Source: Micropruina glycogenica (GTDB lineage Bacteria; Actinomycetota; Actinomycetes; Propionibacteriales; Propionibacteriaceae). Taken from it: a stretch of DNA of 64,000 bases. The notes beneath the pieces are model-generated. The model had not been told where the DNA came from. It did not search any database and saw only the letters and a program-made list of their open reading frames with translations. The stretch is taken from NCBI RefSeq assembly GCF_900289045.1, contig NZ_LT985188.1:2604001-2668000 (forward strand). Reading direction: 5' to 3'. Shown here piece after piece: positions 51,053-62,470 of the stretch; the first letter of the stretch is position 1, and the number at the start of each line of letters is the position of its first letter. The translations under genes were made by a program, and so were the position numbers.

Positions 51053-52660
51053 ATGAGCGCAGACGGGCCCGCGATGCCCGCGGGCCGGTTCTGGGTGTTG
51101 CGCCTCATGCCGGACGCCCCCGGTAGAACCGCGCTCGCCGTGCTGTTGGCCTTCGGTGCCAGCGCGGCCTCGGTGGCGCTGATGGCGGTGTCGGCCTGGT
51201 TGTTGTCGCGGGCCGCCGAACACCCTCCGGTGCTCTACCTGCAGGTCGCGGCCATCGGCGTGCGGGTGTTCGGCATCAGCCGCGGCCTGTTTCGCTACCT
51301 CGAACGGCTGGTCGGCCACGACGTGGCGTTGCGGCTGCAGAGCGCCCTGCGCATCGGCACCTACCAGCGACTCGCCCGCACCACGCTGTTGGGCTCCCGC
51401 CGTGGCGACCTGCTGGCCCGGGTGACCGCCGACGTCGACGCCGTGCTCGAGCTGATCGTGCGGTTCGTGGTGCCGGTGGTGTCGGCTTCGCTGGTGATCG
51501 TCGCGACGTCCGCCGTCTTCGCCGCCTTCTCACCCGCGACGGCCCTGTGGCTGCTGGGCTCGGCCCTGGTCGCCGGGGTGTTGGTGCCGGGCCTCGCGCA
51601 ATGGCTGTCGCGGCGTTACGACGAGGCCGCCGCACCCGCCCGCGGCGAACTGGCGGCGGGCGTGCACGAACTGGCCCGCACCGCCCCCGACCTGGTCGCC
51701 TACGGCGTCGCCGACGCCGCGCTCGGCCGGGTGCTGGCCGTTGACGAGCGGTTGAAGCGGCAGGACGACCGCAGCGCCTGGATTCGCGGCGTCGCAGCCG
51801 GCTGCCAGGTGCTCGCTGCGGCGGTGGCGGTGCTCGCCGCCCTACTGATCGGCGGCAGTCAGGTGGCCGACGGCACGCTGCCGCCGGTGATGCTGGCCGT
51901 GCTGGTGCTCACCCCACTGGCCCTGCACGAAGTGCTCAGCACCCTCACCCAGGCGGCGCAGAGCGCTACTCGTTCGTTGGCTTCCCTGCGCCGGGTGCGC
52001 GAGGTGCTGGACGCTCCCCCGGTCGGCGTCGGCGATCGCGACCTGCCCCCGCCGGTGGCGCCCGGCGCCCTGGTGCTCACCGGTCTGGCGATCGGTTGGC
52101 CCGGGGCTCCCACCCTGATCGAGGGCATCGACCTCACCATCGCCCCCGGCGAGGCGGTCGCCGTCGTGGGGCCGTCCGGCAGCGGCAAAACCACGCTGGC
52201 CGCCACGATTCTGGGCCAGATTCCGCCCAAGGCCGGCACCGTCGAGGTGGTCGGACGGGTGGGCTACCTCGCGCAGGACGCGCACATCTTCGCCACGTCG
52301 GTCGCTGAGAACGTGCGCATCGGCAACCGCGACGCCGACGATGCCGACGTCCGCAAGGCGCTCGACCGGGCCGGCTTGCCGTTGCCCCTCGACCGGGTGG
52401 TGGGCGAGCACGCCGGCACTCTCTCGGGCGGCGAGGCCCGACGGCTGGCGCTGGCCCGGTTGTTCGTGGGCGACTTTCAGGCGGTGGTGCTCGACGAGCC
52501 GTCCGAGCATCTGGACGCCCTGACCGCCGAAGCGCTGCTCGACGACCTGTTCGGAAGCTTCACGGGTGTGCCGCTGCTGGTGGTCACCCATGATCCCGAC
52601 GTCATCGCCCGCTGCGACCGCACCGTCGAACTGGCGGTTGGTGCGGTGCCATATCGTTGA
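51053..52660 (+). CDS. cydC: Cysteine/glutathione ABC exporter subunit CydC
   Basis: This 535-residue ABC half-transporter has six helices, GISRGLFRYLERLVGHDVALR (a CydC hallmark) and an ATPase with Walker A GPSGSGKTT, signature LSGGEARRLA and Walker B VVLDEPSEHLD. It pairs with CydD at 48055-49695, although an inverted gene separates them. The ATG at 51053 has no ribosome site, and a TATTCT box lies at 51041-51046, so a leaderless transcript is possible. The next gene starts three bases after the stop. Confidence 0.93.
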   Translation: MSADGPAMPAGRFWVLRLMPDAPGRTALAVLLAFGASAASVALMAVSAWLLSRAAEHPPVLYLQVAAIGVRVFGISRGLFRYLERLVGHDVALRLQSALRIGTYQRLARTTLLGSRRGDLLARVTADVDAVLELIVRFVVPVVSASLVIVATSAVFAAFSPATALWLLGSALVAGVLVPGLAQWLSRRYDEAAAPARGELAAGVHELARTAPDLVAYGVADAALGRVLAVDERLKRQDDRSAWIRGVAAGCQVLAAAVAVLAALLIGGSQVADGTLPPVMLAVLVLTPLALHEVLSTLTQAAQSATRSLASLRRVREVLDAPPVGVGDRDLPPPVAPGALVLTGLAIGWPGAPTLIEGIDLTIAPGEAVAVVGPSGSGKTTLAATILGQIPPKAGTVEVVGRVGYLAQDAHIFATSVAENVRIGNRDADDADVRKALDRAGLPLPLDRVVGEHAGTLSGGEARRLALARLFVGDFQAVVLDEPSEHLDALTAEALLDDLFGSFTGVPLLVVTHDPDVIARCDRTVELAVGAVPYR

Positions 52661-52663
52661 GCC

Positions 52664-53632
52664 GTGAGTCAGTGGCCGGGTGACGGCAGTCAATACCGGC
52701 CCGGTTACGTCCCCCCGCCGGCGCCTCAGCAACCCACCTGGTCGGCCGGCCCAACGCAGTGGGCCCCGGTTCAGCAGCCGCAGTGGAGCCCGCCGGCACC
52801 CCGCCGCGGGCCCTCGCCGCTGGGTTTCATGGTGGTGCTGCTGATCGTGGTGGGCCTGGTGGTGGCCGGCCTGCAGACGCTGCCGATCGGCACCGATCCG
52901 GTGCCCCTGCCCGGCTCGTCGACCACCCCCTCGCCGAGTTCCAGCACGCCGACCACCAACAAGTCGACGGGCGTCGGCGTGCCCGAGCTCACCGACAGCG
53001 CCCTCTACCGTCAGACGCTCAGTGGTACCTGCCCGAAGCCCGTCAAGACGATTTCGTCGCGCAGCCAGTACCAACAGCAGGTCGACGACCTGATCGCGTG
53101 CCTAGAAACCCTGTACCGCCCGGTGATCGATTCGGCCGGGGGCGACTTCAGCACGGTGAGCCGCACGTTCTACGACAAGACGGTCGCATCGCCGTGCGGC
53201 AAAGAGACCGACGCCTATGCCTTCTACTGCGAGACCGACAACACCATGTACTTCTCGAATCGCGTGTACGAAGACGCGCAGTACGCCCGGTTGTCGGTGG
53301 CCGACGTGGTGGTGCACGAGTACGGCCACCACGTGCAGGCGATGATGAACTTCTTCGACGAGTCCGACGGCCTCGACGAGAAGCGCACGGTCACGATTCG
53401 GCGGATCGAACTGCAGGTGTTCTGCTGGACCTACTACGTGTTCGCCCACGTGCCGAGCTTCGAGCTGACCGGCTCTGACAAGGAGTTCTTTCTCGACGTC
53501 TGGGGCGACACCACCGACGCCGAGGGCCACGGCAGCGTCAAGGCGCAGCAGTACTGGGGGCCGCGCGGGCTCGACGGTGAGAACCTGGGCGCCTGCAACA
53601 CCTGGGCGGTGAACGCCGACAAGGTGAAGTGA
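52664..53632 (+). CDS. Neutral zinc metallopeptidase, single-pass membrane protein
   Basis: This 322-residue protein has a Pro/Gln/Trp-rich cytoplasmic N-terminus, one transmembrane helix at about residues 52-70 and an extracellular domain. The HEYGHHVQ zinc site is near residue 218, and a further acidic ligand is expected later. It belongs to the YpfJ/neutral zinc metallopeptidase family, whose substrates are mostly unknown. The start is GTG at 52664, three bases after cydC, so the two are probably co-transcribed. The N-terminal sequence style resembles the opposed membrane protein upstream of cydC. Confidence 0.88.
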   Translation: MSQWPGDGSQYRPGYVPPPAPQQPTWSAGPTQWAPVQQPQWSPPAPRRGPSPLGFMVVLLIVVGLVVAGLQTLPIGTDPVPLPGSSTTPSPSSSTPTTNKSTGVGVPELTDSALYRQTLSGTCPKPVKTISSRSQYQQQVDDLIACLETLYRPVIDSAGGDFSTVSRTFYDKTVASPCGKETDAYAFYCETDNTMYFSNRVYEDAQYARLSVADVVVHEYGHHVQAMMNFFDESDGLDEKRTVTIRRIELQVFCWTYYVFAHVPSFELTGSDKEFFLDVWGDTTDAEGHGSVKAQQYWGPRGLDGENLGACNTWAVNADKVK

Positions 53633-53651
53633 CGGCCGACGGGAGCACGCA

Positions 53652-53909
53652 ATGGTGGAACGCGAAGACCTGAGCATTCACGACCCCTGGATCGACGGGG
53701 TCTGCGCCGCGCTGGGGGTGCCCCGCGAGGCGCTCGATGTCGACGCCGTGCTGGCTCTGGCCGGACGGGTGGCGCACCGGGTCGCCCGTCCGATGGCCCC
53801 GGTGTCGACGTTTCTGGCGGGGTACGCCCTCGCGTCGGGCGCCGCGTCGTTCGACGAGGTGCGCCGGGTGATTCTGAACGTCCCGGCGCGAGATGGGGAC
53901 GGTTCCTAA
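53652..53909 (+). CDS. DUF6457-family small protein truncated or ended by a repeat
   Basis: This 85-residue protein is mostly helical: WIDGVCAALGVPREALDVDAVLALAGRVAHRVARPMAPVSTFLAGYALASG is typical of DUF6457. That domain is often found alone or fused to MobA-like proteins in actinobacteria, and no function is assigned. The last seven codons (ARDGDGS) and the TAA stop lie inside the first unit of the 45-bp tandem repeat at 53879. The repeat therefore set the end of the gene. The ATG at 53652 follows GGGAGC. It may be part of the cydC-peptidase transcript. Confidence 0.8.
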   Translation: MVEREDLSIHDPWIDGVCAALGVPREALDVDAVLALAGRVAHRVARPMAPVSTFLAGYALASGAASFDEVRRVILNVPARDGDGS

Positions 53910-54011
53910 CTCGCGCCACCTGACGTCCCGGCGCCGCATGGGGACGGTTCCCAACTCGCGCCACCTGACGTCCCGGCGCGAGATGGGGACGGTTCCCAAC
54001 TCACGCCACCC
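53879..54011. repeat. Three tandem 45-bp repeats, each a hairpin with core GGGACGGTTCC
   Basis: Units begin at 53879, 53924 and 53969 and differ at a few positions. Each contains GGCGCGAG and CTCGCGCC (one arm altered in units two and three), 17 bp apart, around GGGGACGGTTCC. A near-identical copy (33 of 35 bases, inverted) is at 62433-62467. There are no spacers, so it is not a CRISPR. Confidence 0.9.
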
Positions 54012-54115
54012 CCCGGGAGTGAGCGTCGATCGGCTGCGACCTTTGCGGTTCACCTGCCGGGACCAGCGCGCCGGGTTAGATTCAAAGGGCTTCACCTCGC
54101 CGTCGAGAGGACGCC

Positions 54116-55749
54116 ATGACCGAGCCGCCGCGTCTGGACATGACCCATCTGCCCGACCTCGCCGCCACCACCGGCCGGGTCGGCCCCGTGCGCACCCGCA
54201 TGCCCGTCTACGTCGACCTGCTGCCGCCGTGCAACAACGCCTGCCCCGCCGGCGAGAACATTCAGGAGTGGTTGCGGCTGGTCAAGGCCGAGCGCGACGA
54301 GGACGCCTGGCGCGAACTGACCCGCAACAACCCCTTCCCCGCCATTCACGGCCGGGTCTGTTACCACCCGTGCGAAACCGCCTGCAATCGGCTCGAACTC
54401 GACGGGTCGGTGTCGATCCACTCCGTCGAGCGCTACCTGGGCGACCTCGCCATCGAGAAGGGCTGGACGTTCCGCCGCACCCGCACCGCCACCGGCCGCC
54501 GGGTGCTGGTGATCGGGGCGGGCCCGTCGGGGCTGTCGGCGGCCTACCAGTTGGCCATGCTGGGCCACGATGTCGAGATTCGCGACGCCTCGCCCGAGCC
54601 GGGCGGCATGATGCGCTACGGCATTCCCGAGTACCGGCTGCCCCGCGACGTGCTCGACGCCGAGGTCGCCCGCATCGTCGCCCTGGGTGTGCGCATCGTC
54701 ACCGACCACCGGGTCACCGACCTGCTGGTCGAACAGGCCGAGGGTCACTTCGACGCCGTCTTCGTGGCCATCGGCGCCCACCTGAGCAAGCGCATTGACA
54801 TTCCCACCCGCGACGCGTCGCGCATCGTCGACGCGGTCAGCTTTCTGCGCGACGTGGCCAGCGGCGAACGGCCGGTGATCGGACGCAAGGTGGCCGTCTA
54901 CGGCGGCGGCAACACTGCCATGGACGCCGCCCGCGTCGCCCGCCGGTTGGGTGCCGAAGAGTCGATCGTGGTCTACCGGCGCACCGTCGAGCAGATGCCG
55001 GCCCACGCCTCCGAGCGCGAGGAGGCGCTGGCCGAGGGCGTGCAGATGAACTGGCTGCGCACCATCGCGTCGCTCGATTCCAGCGACATGACCGTCGAGA
55101 TCATGGAACTCGACGATGAGGGGCGCGCGGTGGGCACCGGCCGGTTCGAGACCCTGCAGGCCGACACCGTGATTCTGGCCCTCGGCCAAGAGACCGATTC
55201 GGACTTTCTCAAGGCCATTCCCGGCATGCGCTTCGATCACGACGTGCTGCAGGTCGATAGCCGCACCCTGATGACCGACGTGCCGGGCATTTTCGCCGGG
55301 GGTGACGCGGTGCCGTCCGAACGCACCGTGACGGTGGGGGTGGGCCACGGCAAACGCGCCGCCCGCACCATCGACGCCTGGCTCGACAGCCGCCCCCTGC
55401 GCGAGCTGCCCAAGCACGAGCTCGCCGACTTCGACAAGCTCAACCTGTGGTACTTCGGCGACAACCGCCGCAGCAGCCAGCCCGAACTCGACCCGGCCAA
55501 CCGGGTCACCGCCTTCGACGAGATTCACGGCGGCCTGGACGTCACCCAGGCCCACGTCGAGGCGTCGCGCTGCCTGAGCTGCGGCAACTGCTTCGAATGC
55601 GACGGCTGCCTCGGCTCGTGCCCCGAGGATGCCATCATCAAGCTGGGCAAGGGCTTCAGATACCGCTTCGACTACGAGAAATGCACCGGTTGCGCGACCT
55701 GCTTCGAGCAGTGCCCCGTGCACGCCATCGAGATGATTCCGGAGCCACG

Positions 55750-55753
<4 letters not shown>
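54116..55753 (+). CDS. GltD-like NAD(P)H:ferredoxin-type oxidoreductase with a C-terminal 2[4Fe-4S] domain
   Basis: This 545-residue protein resembles the small subunit of glutamate synthase and NfnB-type proteins. The N-terminal Cys-rich helical domain (CNNACPAGEN, then CYHPCETACNR) spans about residues 38-100. FAD- and NAD(P)H-binding Rossmann motifs are at 133 (GAGPSGLSAAYQ) and 260 (GGGNTAMDAAR). A ferredoxin domain at 485-535 has CLSCGNCFECDGCLGSCPE and CTGCATCFEQCP. It overlaps nifJ by ATGA, so it probably moves electrons between the pyruvate:ferredoxin oxidoreductase and NAD(P)H. The ATG follows GAGAGGA. Confidence 0.88.
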
Positions 55754-59565
<3,812 letters not shown>

Positions 59566-59596
59566 GCCGGGCCCGCAACTGAGAAAGCAGGTGGTC

Positions 59597-60616
59597 ATGG
59601 ACCTCACCACGCAGTACCTCGGCCTCACGCTGCGCAACCCGGTGGTGGCCTCGGCGGGTCCGTTGTCGCAGACCGTGGCCGGGGTGCGCGAACTGGCTGC
59701 CGGCGGCGTGGGCGCCATCGTCATGTACTCGTTGTTCGAAGAGCAGGTGCGCCGCGAACTGCTGCGCGACGCCGAACTCGAGCAGGCGCACGACGAGTCG
59801 TTCGCCGAGGCGCTGAGCTACTTTCCAGCCTCCGCCGAGCGGGCCGAGCCGGGGGTCGCCGACCGCTACGTCGACCTGGTGCGCCGAGCGGCCCAGGCCG
59901 TGGACGTGCCCGTGATCGCCAGCATCAACGGTTCGTCGCTGGGCGGCTGGATCGAGATCGCGCGGCAACTGGGCGACGCGGGGGCGTCCGCGATCGAGTT
60001 GAACATCTTCCTGGTGCCGGGCGACCTGCGCGTCACCGGCGACGAGGTCGAGCGGCAGCATCTCGACATCGTCACGGCGGTGCGGCGGGCGACCGACCTG
60101 CCGCTGGCGGTGAAGCTGAGCCCGTTCTTCTCCTCGCCGGGCAACATGGCGCTGCGGCTGATCGAGGCGGGCGCTGACGGGTTGGTGCTGTTCAACCGGT
60201 TCATTCAGCCCGAGGTCGACGTCGAGGCGTTGACCGTGAAGCCCTCGGTGGCGCTGTCGTCGCGGTTCGAGGGCCGGCTGCCGCGCACCTGGATCGCTTC
60301 GCTGGCCCGGCACACCAACGCGTCGCTGGCGGCCACCTCGGGGGTCGAAGAGAGCTCCGACGTGGTGCGGTACCTGCTGGCGGGGGCCGATGTGGTGATG
60401 AGCACGTCCGCGCTGGTGCGGCACGGGGCCGGGTACGCCCACAGCCTGCTGATGGGCCTGCAGGACTGGATGGCCCGGCACGACTACGCCTCGGTCGACC
60501 AGTTCCGGGGGCTGCTGGCGGTGCCGAGCGACGTCGACGCCGACGCCGTGGCGCGCGCCGGCTACGTGGCCGCGCTCGAGAACGCCCGAAGGGTGTACGG
60601 CTCGATTCACCGCTGA
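59597..60616 (+). CDS. Dihydroorotate dehydrogenase-like protein
   Basis: This 339-residue TIM-barrel protein of the dihydroorotate dehydrogenase superfamily binds FMN. It starts with TQYLGLTLRNPVVASAGPLS and has INGSSLGGWIEIARQL and PLAVKLSPFFSS. GVEESSDVVRYLLAGADVVM forms the phosphate-binding end. It lacks the clear active-site pattern of PyrD, and the gene context is not pyrimidine synthesis. Relatives often follow nifJ in anaerobic and facultative bacteria, where their role is not defined. The ATG at 59597 follows AGGTGG, 31 bp after the nifJ stop, so the three genes 54116-60616 form one unit. Confidence 0.88.
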   Translation: MDLTTQYLGLTLRNPVVASAGPLSQTVAGVRELAAGGVGAIVMYSLFEEQVRRELLRDAELEQAHDESFAEALSYFPASAERAEPGVADRYVDLVRRAAQAVDVPVIASINGSSLGGWIEIARQLGDAGASAIELNIFLVPGDLRVTGDEVERQHLDIVTAVRRATDLPLAVKLSPFFSSPGNMALRLIEAGADGLVLFNRFIQPEVDVEALTVKPSVALSSRFEGRLPRTWIASLARHTNASLAATSGVEESSDVVRYLLAGADVVMSTSALVRHGAGYAHSLLMGLQDWMARHDYASVDQFRGLLAVPSDVDADAVARAGYVAALENARRVYGSIHR

Positions 60617-60626
60617 CCTGCATTGC

Positions 60627-60648
60627 GCTGGTCGAGCCTGTCGGGACC
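60627..60648. repeat. Second copy of the GCTGGTCGAGC-type repeat
   Basis: GCTGGTCGAGCCTGTCGGGACC agrees with the reverse complement of 49775-49796 at 20 of 22 positions. It lies just after the DHOD-like gene. Confidence 0.5.
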
Positions 60649-60661
60649 TGCGAGCCAGAAT

Positions 60662-60733
60662 GGGGACGGTTCCACTTCCGGCTCAGGGGACGGTTCCACT
60701 TCCGGCTCAGGGGACGGTTCCACTTCCGGCTCA
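60662..60733. repeat. Three tandem 24-bp repeats with core GGGACGGTTCC
   Basis: GGGGACGGTTCC followed by ACTTCCGGCTCA is repeated exactly three times, starting at 60662, 60686 and 60710. The core is shared with the 45-bp array at 53879 and the pair at 62393-62467. Confidence 0.9.
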
Positions 60734-60957
60734 GGATCACCGTTACTGGAAGGCGGACGGGCGCTGGTCTCGTCCGGGCTGGACCCGCCTGACCCACAGA
60801 GCACTTTCAGCGCGACCGATTCCGCCATCGGTCTGGTGTCCGGTTGCACCACAGCTGCCACGAGATAGCACGGCACCAGTCGCCGAACTTGGCACCAGTG
60901 ACGGATGCCGGTATCGATGAGTCATCCCTGGGGCGCGACCCCACTAGCCTGAGCCCT

Positions 60958-62358
60958 ATGGCCGATCTCGACCCCGCGACAGCGGACGATCCGCACAGCT
61001 TCGAGCACCCGCACGCCGCCGAGGTGGACGTCACCGCCGACGAACGCGTGGAGCGTCCGTTGACCATCGCCCAGTTCACCGACAACTACGGCCCGGCCCA
61101 TTCCGGCCTGCTGTACGCGGTGCAGTTCTTGGAGTCCCAGGTGCTGGCCGCCGGGCACCGGGTGTTGCTGGTGGCCCCCGAGGCCGACGGCCCCAACCCG
61201 CTGGCCGACAACCCGCACCGGCGCGAGATTCGCATGCCGTCGGTGCGCATTCCGGGCGCCGGCATTCGGCTGTCGCTGGGCAAAGACCTGGAGTTTCGGC
61301 TCGCGCAACTGGTGGCCGACCCGCCCGACATCGTGCACGTGCACGGCCTGGGCACCGTCGGCCTGCTGGGGGTGTGGGTGGCGCAGCGGGCAAATCGTCC
61401 GTTGGTGGTGACCTGGCACACCGACCTCGAGGCCTACGCCGAGCACTACTGGCACCTGGGGCCGTTTCTGTACGGCGCCTACCAACTCATCGCCCTGCGG
61501 GCCGAGCCCAAGCCGTGGAAGGCGCTGGCCAAGATGCGGCCCAAGCGTCCCCGCCGAGGCGGCGCGCAGTTGCAGTTGCTGCAGGCCGCGGCCGACATGC
61601 TGACCAGCGCCGACGTGGTGACCACCCCGTCCGACAAGACCGGCACCCGCGTGCTCGAACTGGCGCCGAAGGCGAAGGTGCGAGTGGTGCCCAACGGGCT
61701 CGACCCGCTGCCCGAACGCCTCGCCATTCCCAAGGCCAAGGGCCCCCGCCTGCTGTACGTCGGACGAGTCTCCCCCGAGAAGGGCCTCGACCTGCTGCTG
61801 GACGCGTTCGAGCTCGTCCAGGACTTCGAGCCCGACGCCGAACTGATGATCATCGGCGACTGGAAGGACAGTCCGCCCGGGCTGCGCCGACGGCTGCAGA
61901 AGGCGGCCCGACGCGGCGGCACCAAACTGGTCGGACGGGTGCCGCGCGACGATCTGGCGGGCTATTACGCGGGCTCGGACGTCTTCGTCTTTCCCTCGAT
62001 GACCGACACCCAGGCGTTGGTGCTGCACGAGGCGGCGCTGTGCGGGTTGCCGTTGGTGATCGTCGACCCCGAGCTGAACCTGGTGGTCGATCCGGGGGTG
62101 AACGCCGTGGTGGCACGGCCCAACGTGGTGTCGCTCAGCCAGGCCATCATGGCCATGCTGCGACTGCTGAAAGACCCCGCGGTCGCCGCCGAGGGCGCCA
62201 CGCGCAGCCGCGAGCTGGCCGGGCAGTGGACGATCGAACGCCAGGCCACCGAGATGATGAGCATCTACGAAGACCTGATTGCGGGCCGTCCGGTGCCGGT
62301 GAGTGAGAACCTCAAACCCGACCTCGGCCGCCCCCGGCTGGGTGGTCGACTGCACTGA
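60958..62358 (+). CDS. Glycosyltransferase family 4 protein
   Basis: This 466-residue GT-B enzyme has the N-terminal acceptor domain opening TIAQFTDNYGPAHSGLLYAVQFLE. The C-terminal donor domain has VVPNGLDPLP, LLYVGRVSPEKGLDLLLDAFE and the ExxE-type stretch TQALVLHEAALCGLPLVI. A ten-proline/basic insertion near residues 195-210 (RPKRPRRGG) is unusual. Relatives transfer mannose or glucose to lipid or polysaccharide acceptors (MgtA- or PimB-like). The frame is open upstream, but the ATG at 60958 is taken, with no ribosome site and possible leaderless expression. It converges on the P-type ATPase gene. Confidence 0.88.
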   Translation: MADLDPATADDPHSFEHPHAAEVDVTADERVERPLTIAQFTDNYGPAHSGLLYAVQFLESQVLAAGHRVLLVAPEADGPNPLADNPHRREIRMPSVRIPGAGIRLSLGKDLEFRLAQLVADPPDIVHVHGLGTVGLLGVWVAQRANRPLVVTWHTDLEAYAEHYWHLGPFLYGAYQLIALRAEPKPWKALAKMRPKRPRRGGAQLQLLQAAADMLTSADVVTTPSDKTGTRVLELAPKAKVRVVPNGLDPLPERLAIPKAKGPRLLYVGRVSPEKGLDLLLDAFELVQDFEPDAELMIIGDWKDSPPGLRRRLQKAARRGGTKLVGRVPRDDLAGYYAGSDVFVFPSMTDTQALVLHEAALCGLPLVIVDPELNLVVDPGVNAVVARPNVVSLSQAIMAMLRLLKDPAVAAEGATRSRELAGQWTIERQATEMMSIYEDLIAGRPVPVSENLKPDLGRPRLGGRLH

Positions 62359-62392
62359 ACGCCCACCCATCGGGTCGAGTTGGGCGAGACCA

Positions 62393-62467
62393 TGGCGCGG
62401 GGACGGTTCCCGTCTCGCGCCAGATCCGCAGGTGGCGCGGGTTAGGAACCGTCCCCATCTCGCGCCA
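62393..62467. repeat. Inverted pair of GGGACGGTTCC hairpin repeats
   Basis: Element one (62393-62422) is TGGCGCG-N16-CGCGCCA around GGGGACGGTTCC. Element two (62433-62467) is TGGCGCG-N21-CGCGCCA around GGAACCGTCCCC, in the opposite orientation. The pair sits between two converging genes like a BIME and may act as a terminator. Confidence 0.85.
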
Positions 62468-62470
62468 GGC

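Larger units (their letters stand above)
60617..60957. other. Repeat-filled intergenic region before the glycosyltransferase gene
   Basis: These 341 bases hold one GCTGGTCGAGC-type element (60627-60648) and three tandem 24-bp units (60662-60733). A TAGCCT box at 60945-60950 could be the -10 of a leaderless transcript. I see no convincing gene; the open frames that cross the 24-bp repeat exist because 24 is divisible by three. Confidence 0.5.

Noticed and set aside
53879-54011. CRISPR-like spacing of a repeated sequence
   Set aside because: The 45-bp units are directly adjacent with no unique spacers, and no cas gene is present.
60660-60920. Short open frames across the 24-bp tandem repeat before the glycosyltransferase gene
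   Set aside because: They stay open only because the unit length is a multiple of three; the predicted peptides are repeats without domain or ribosome site.
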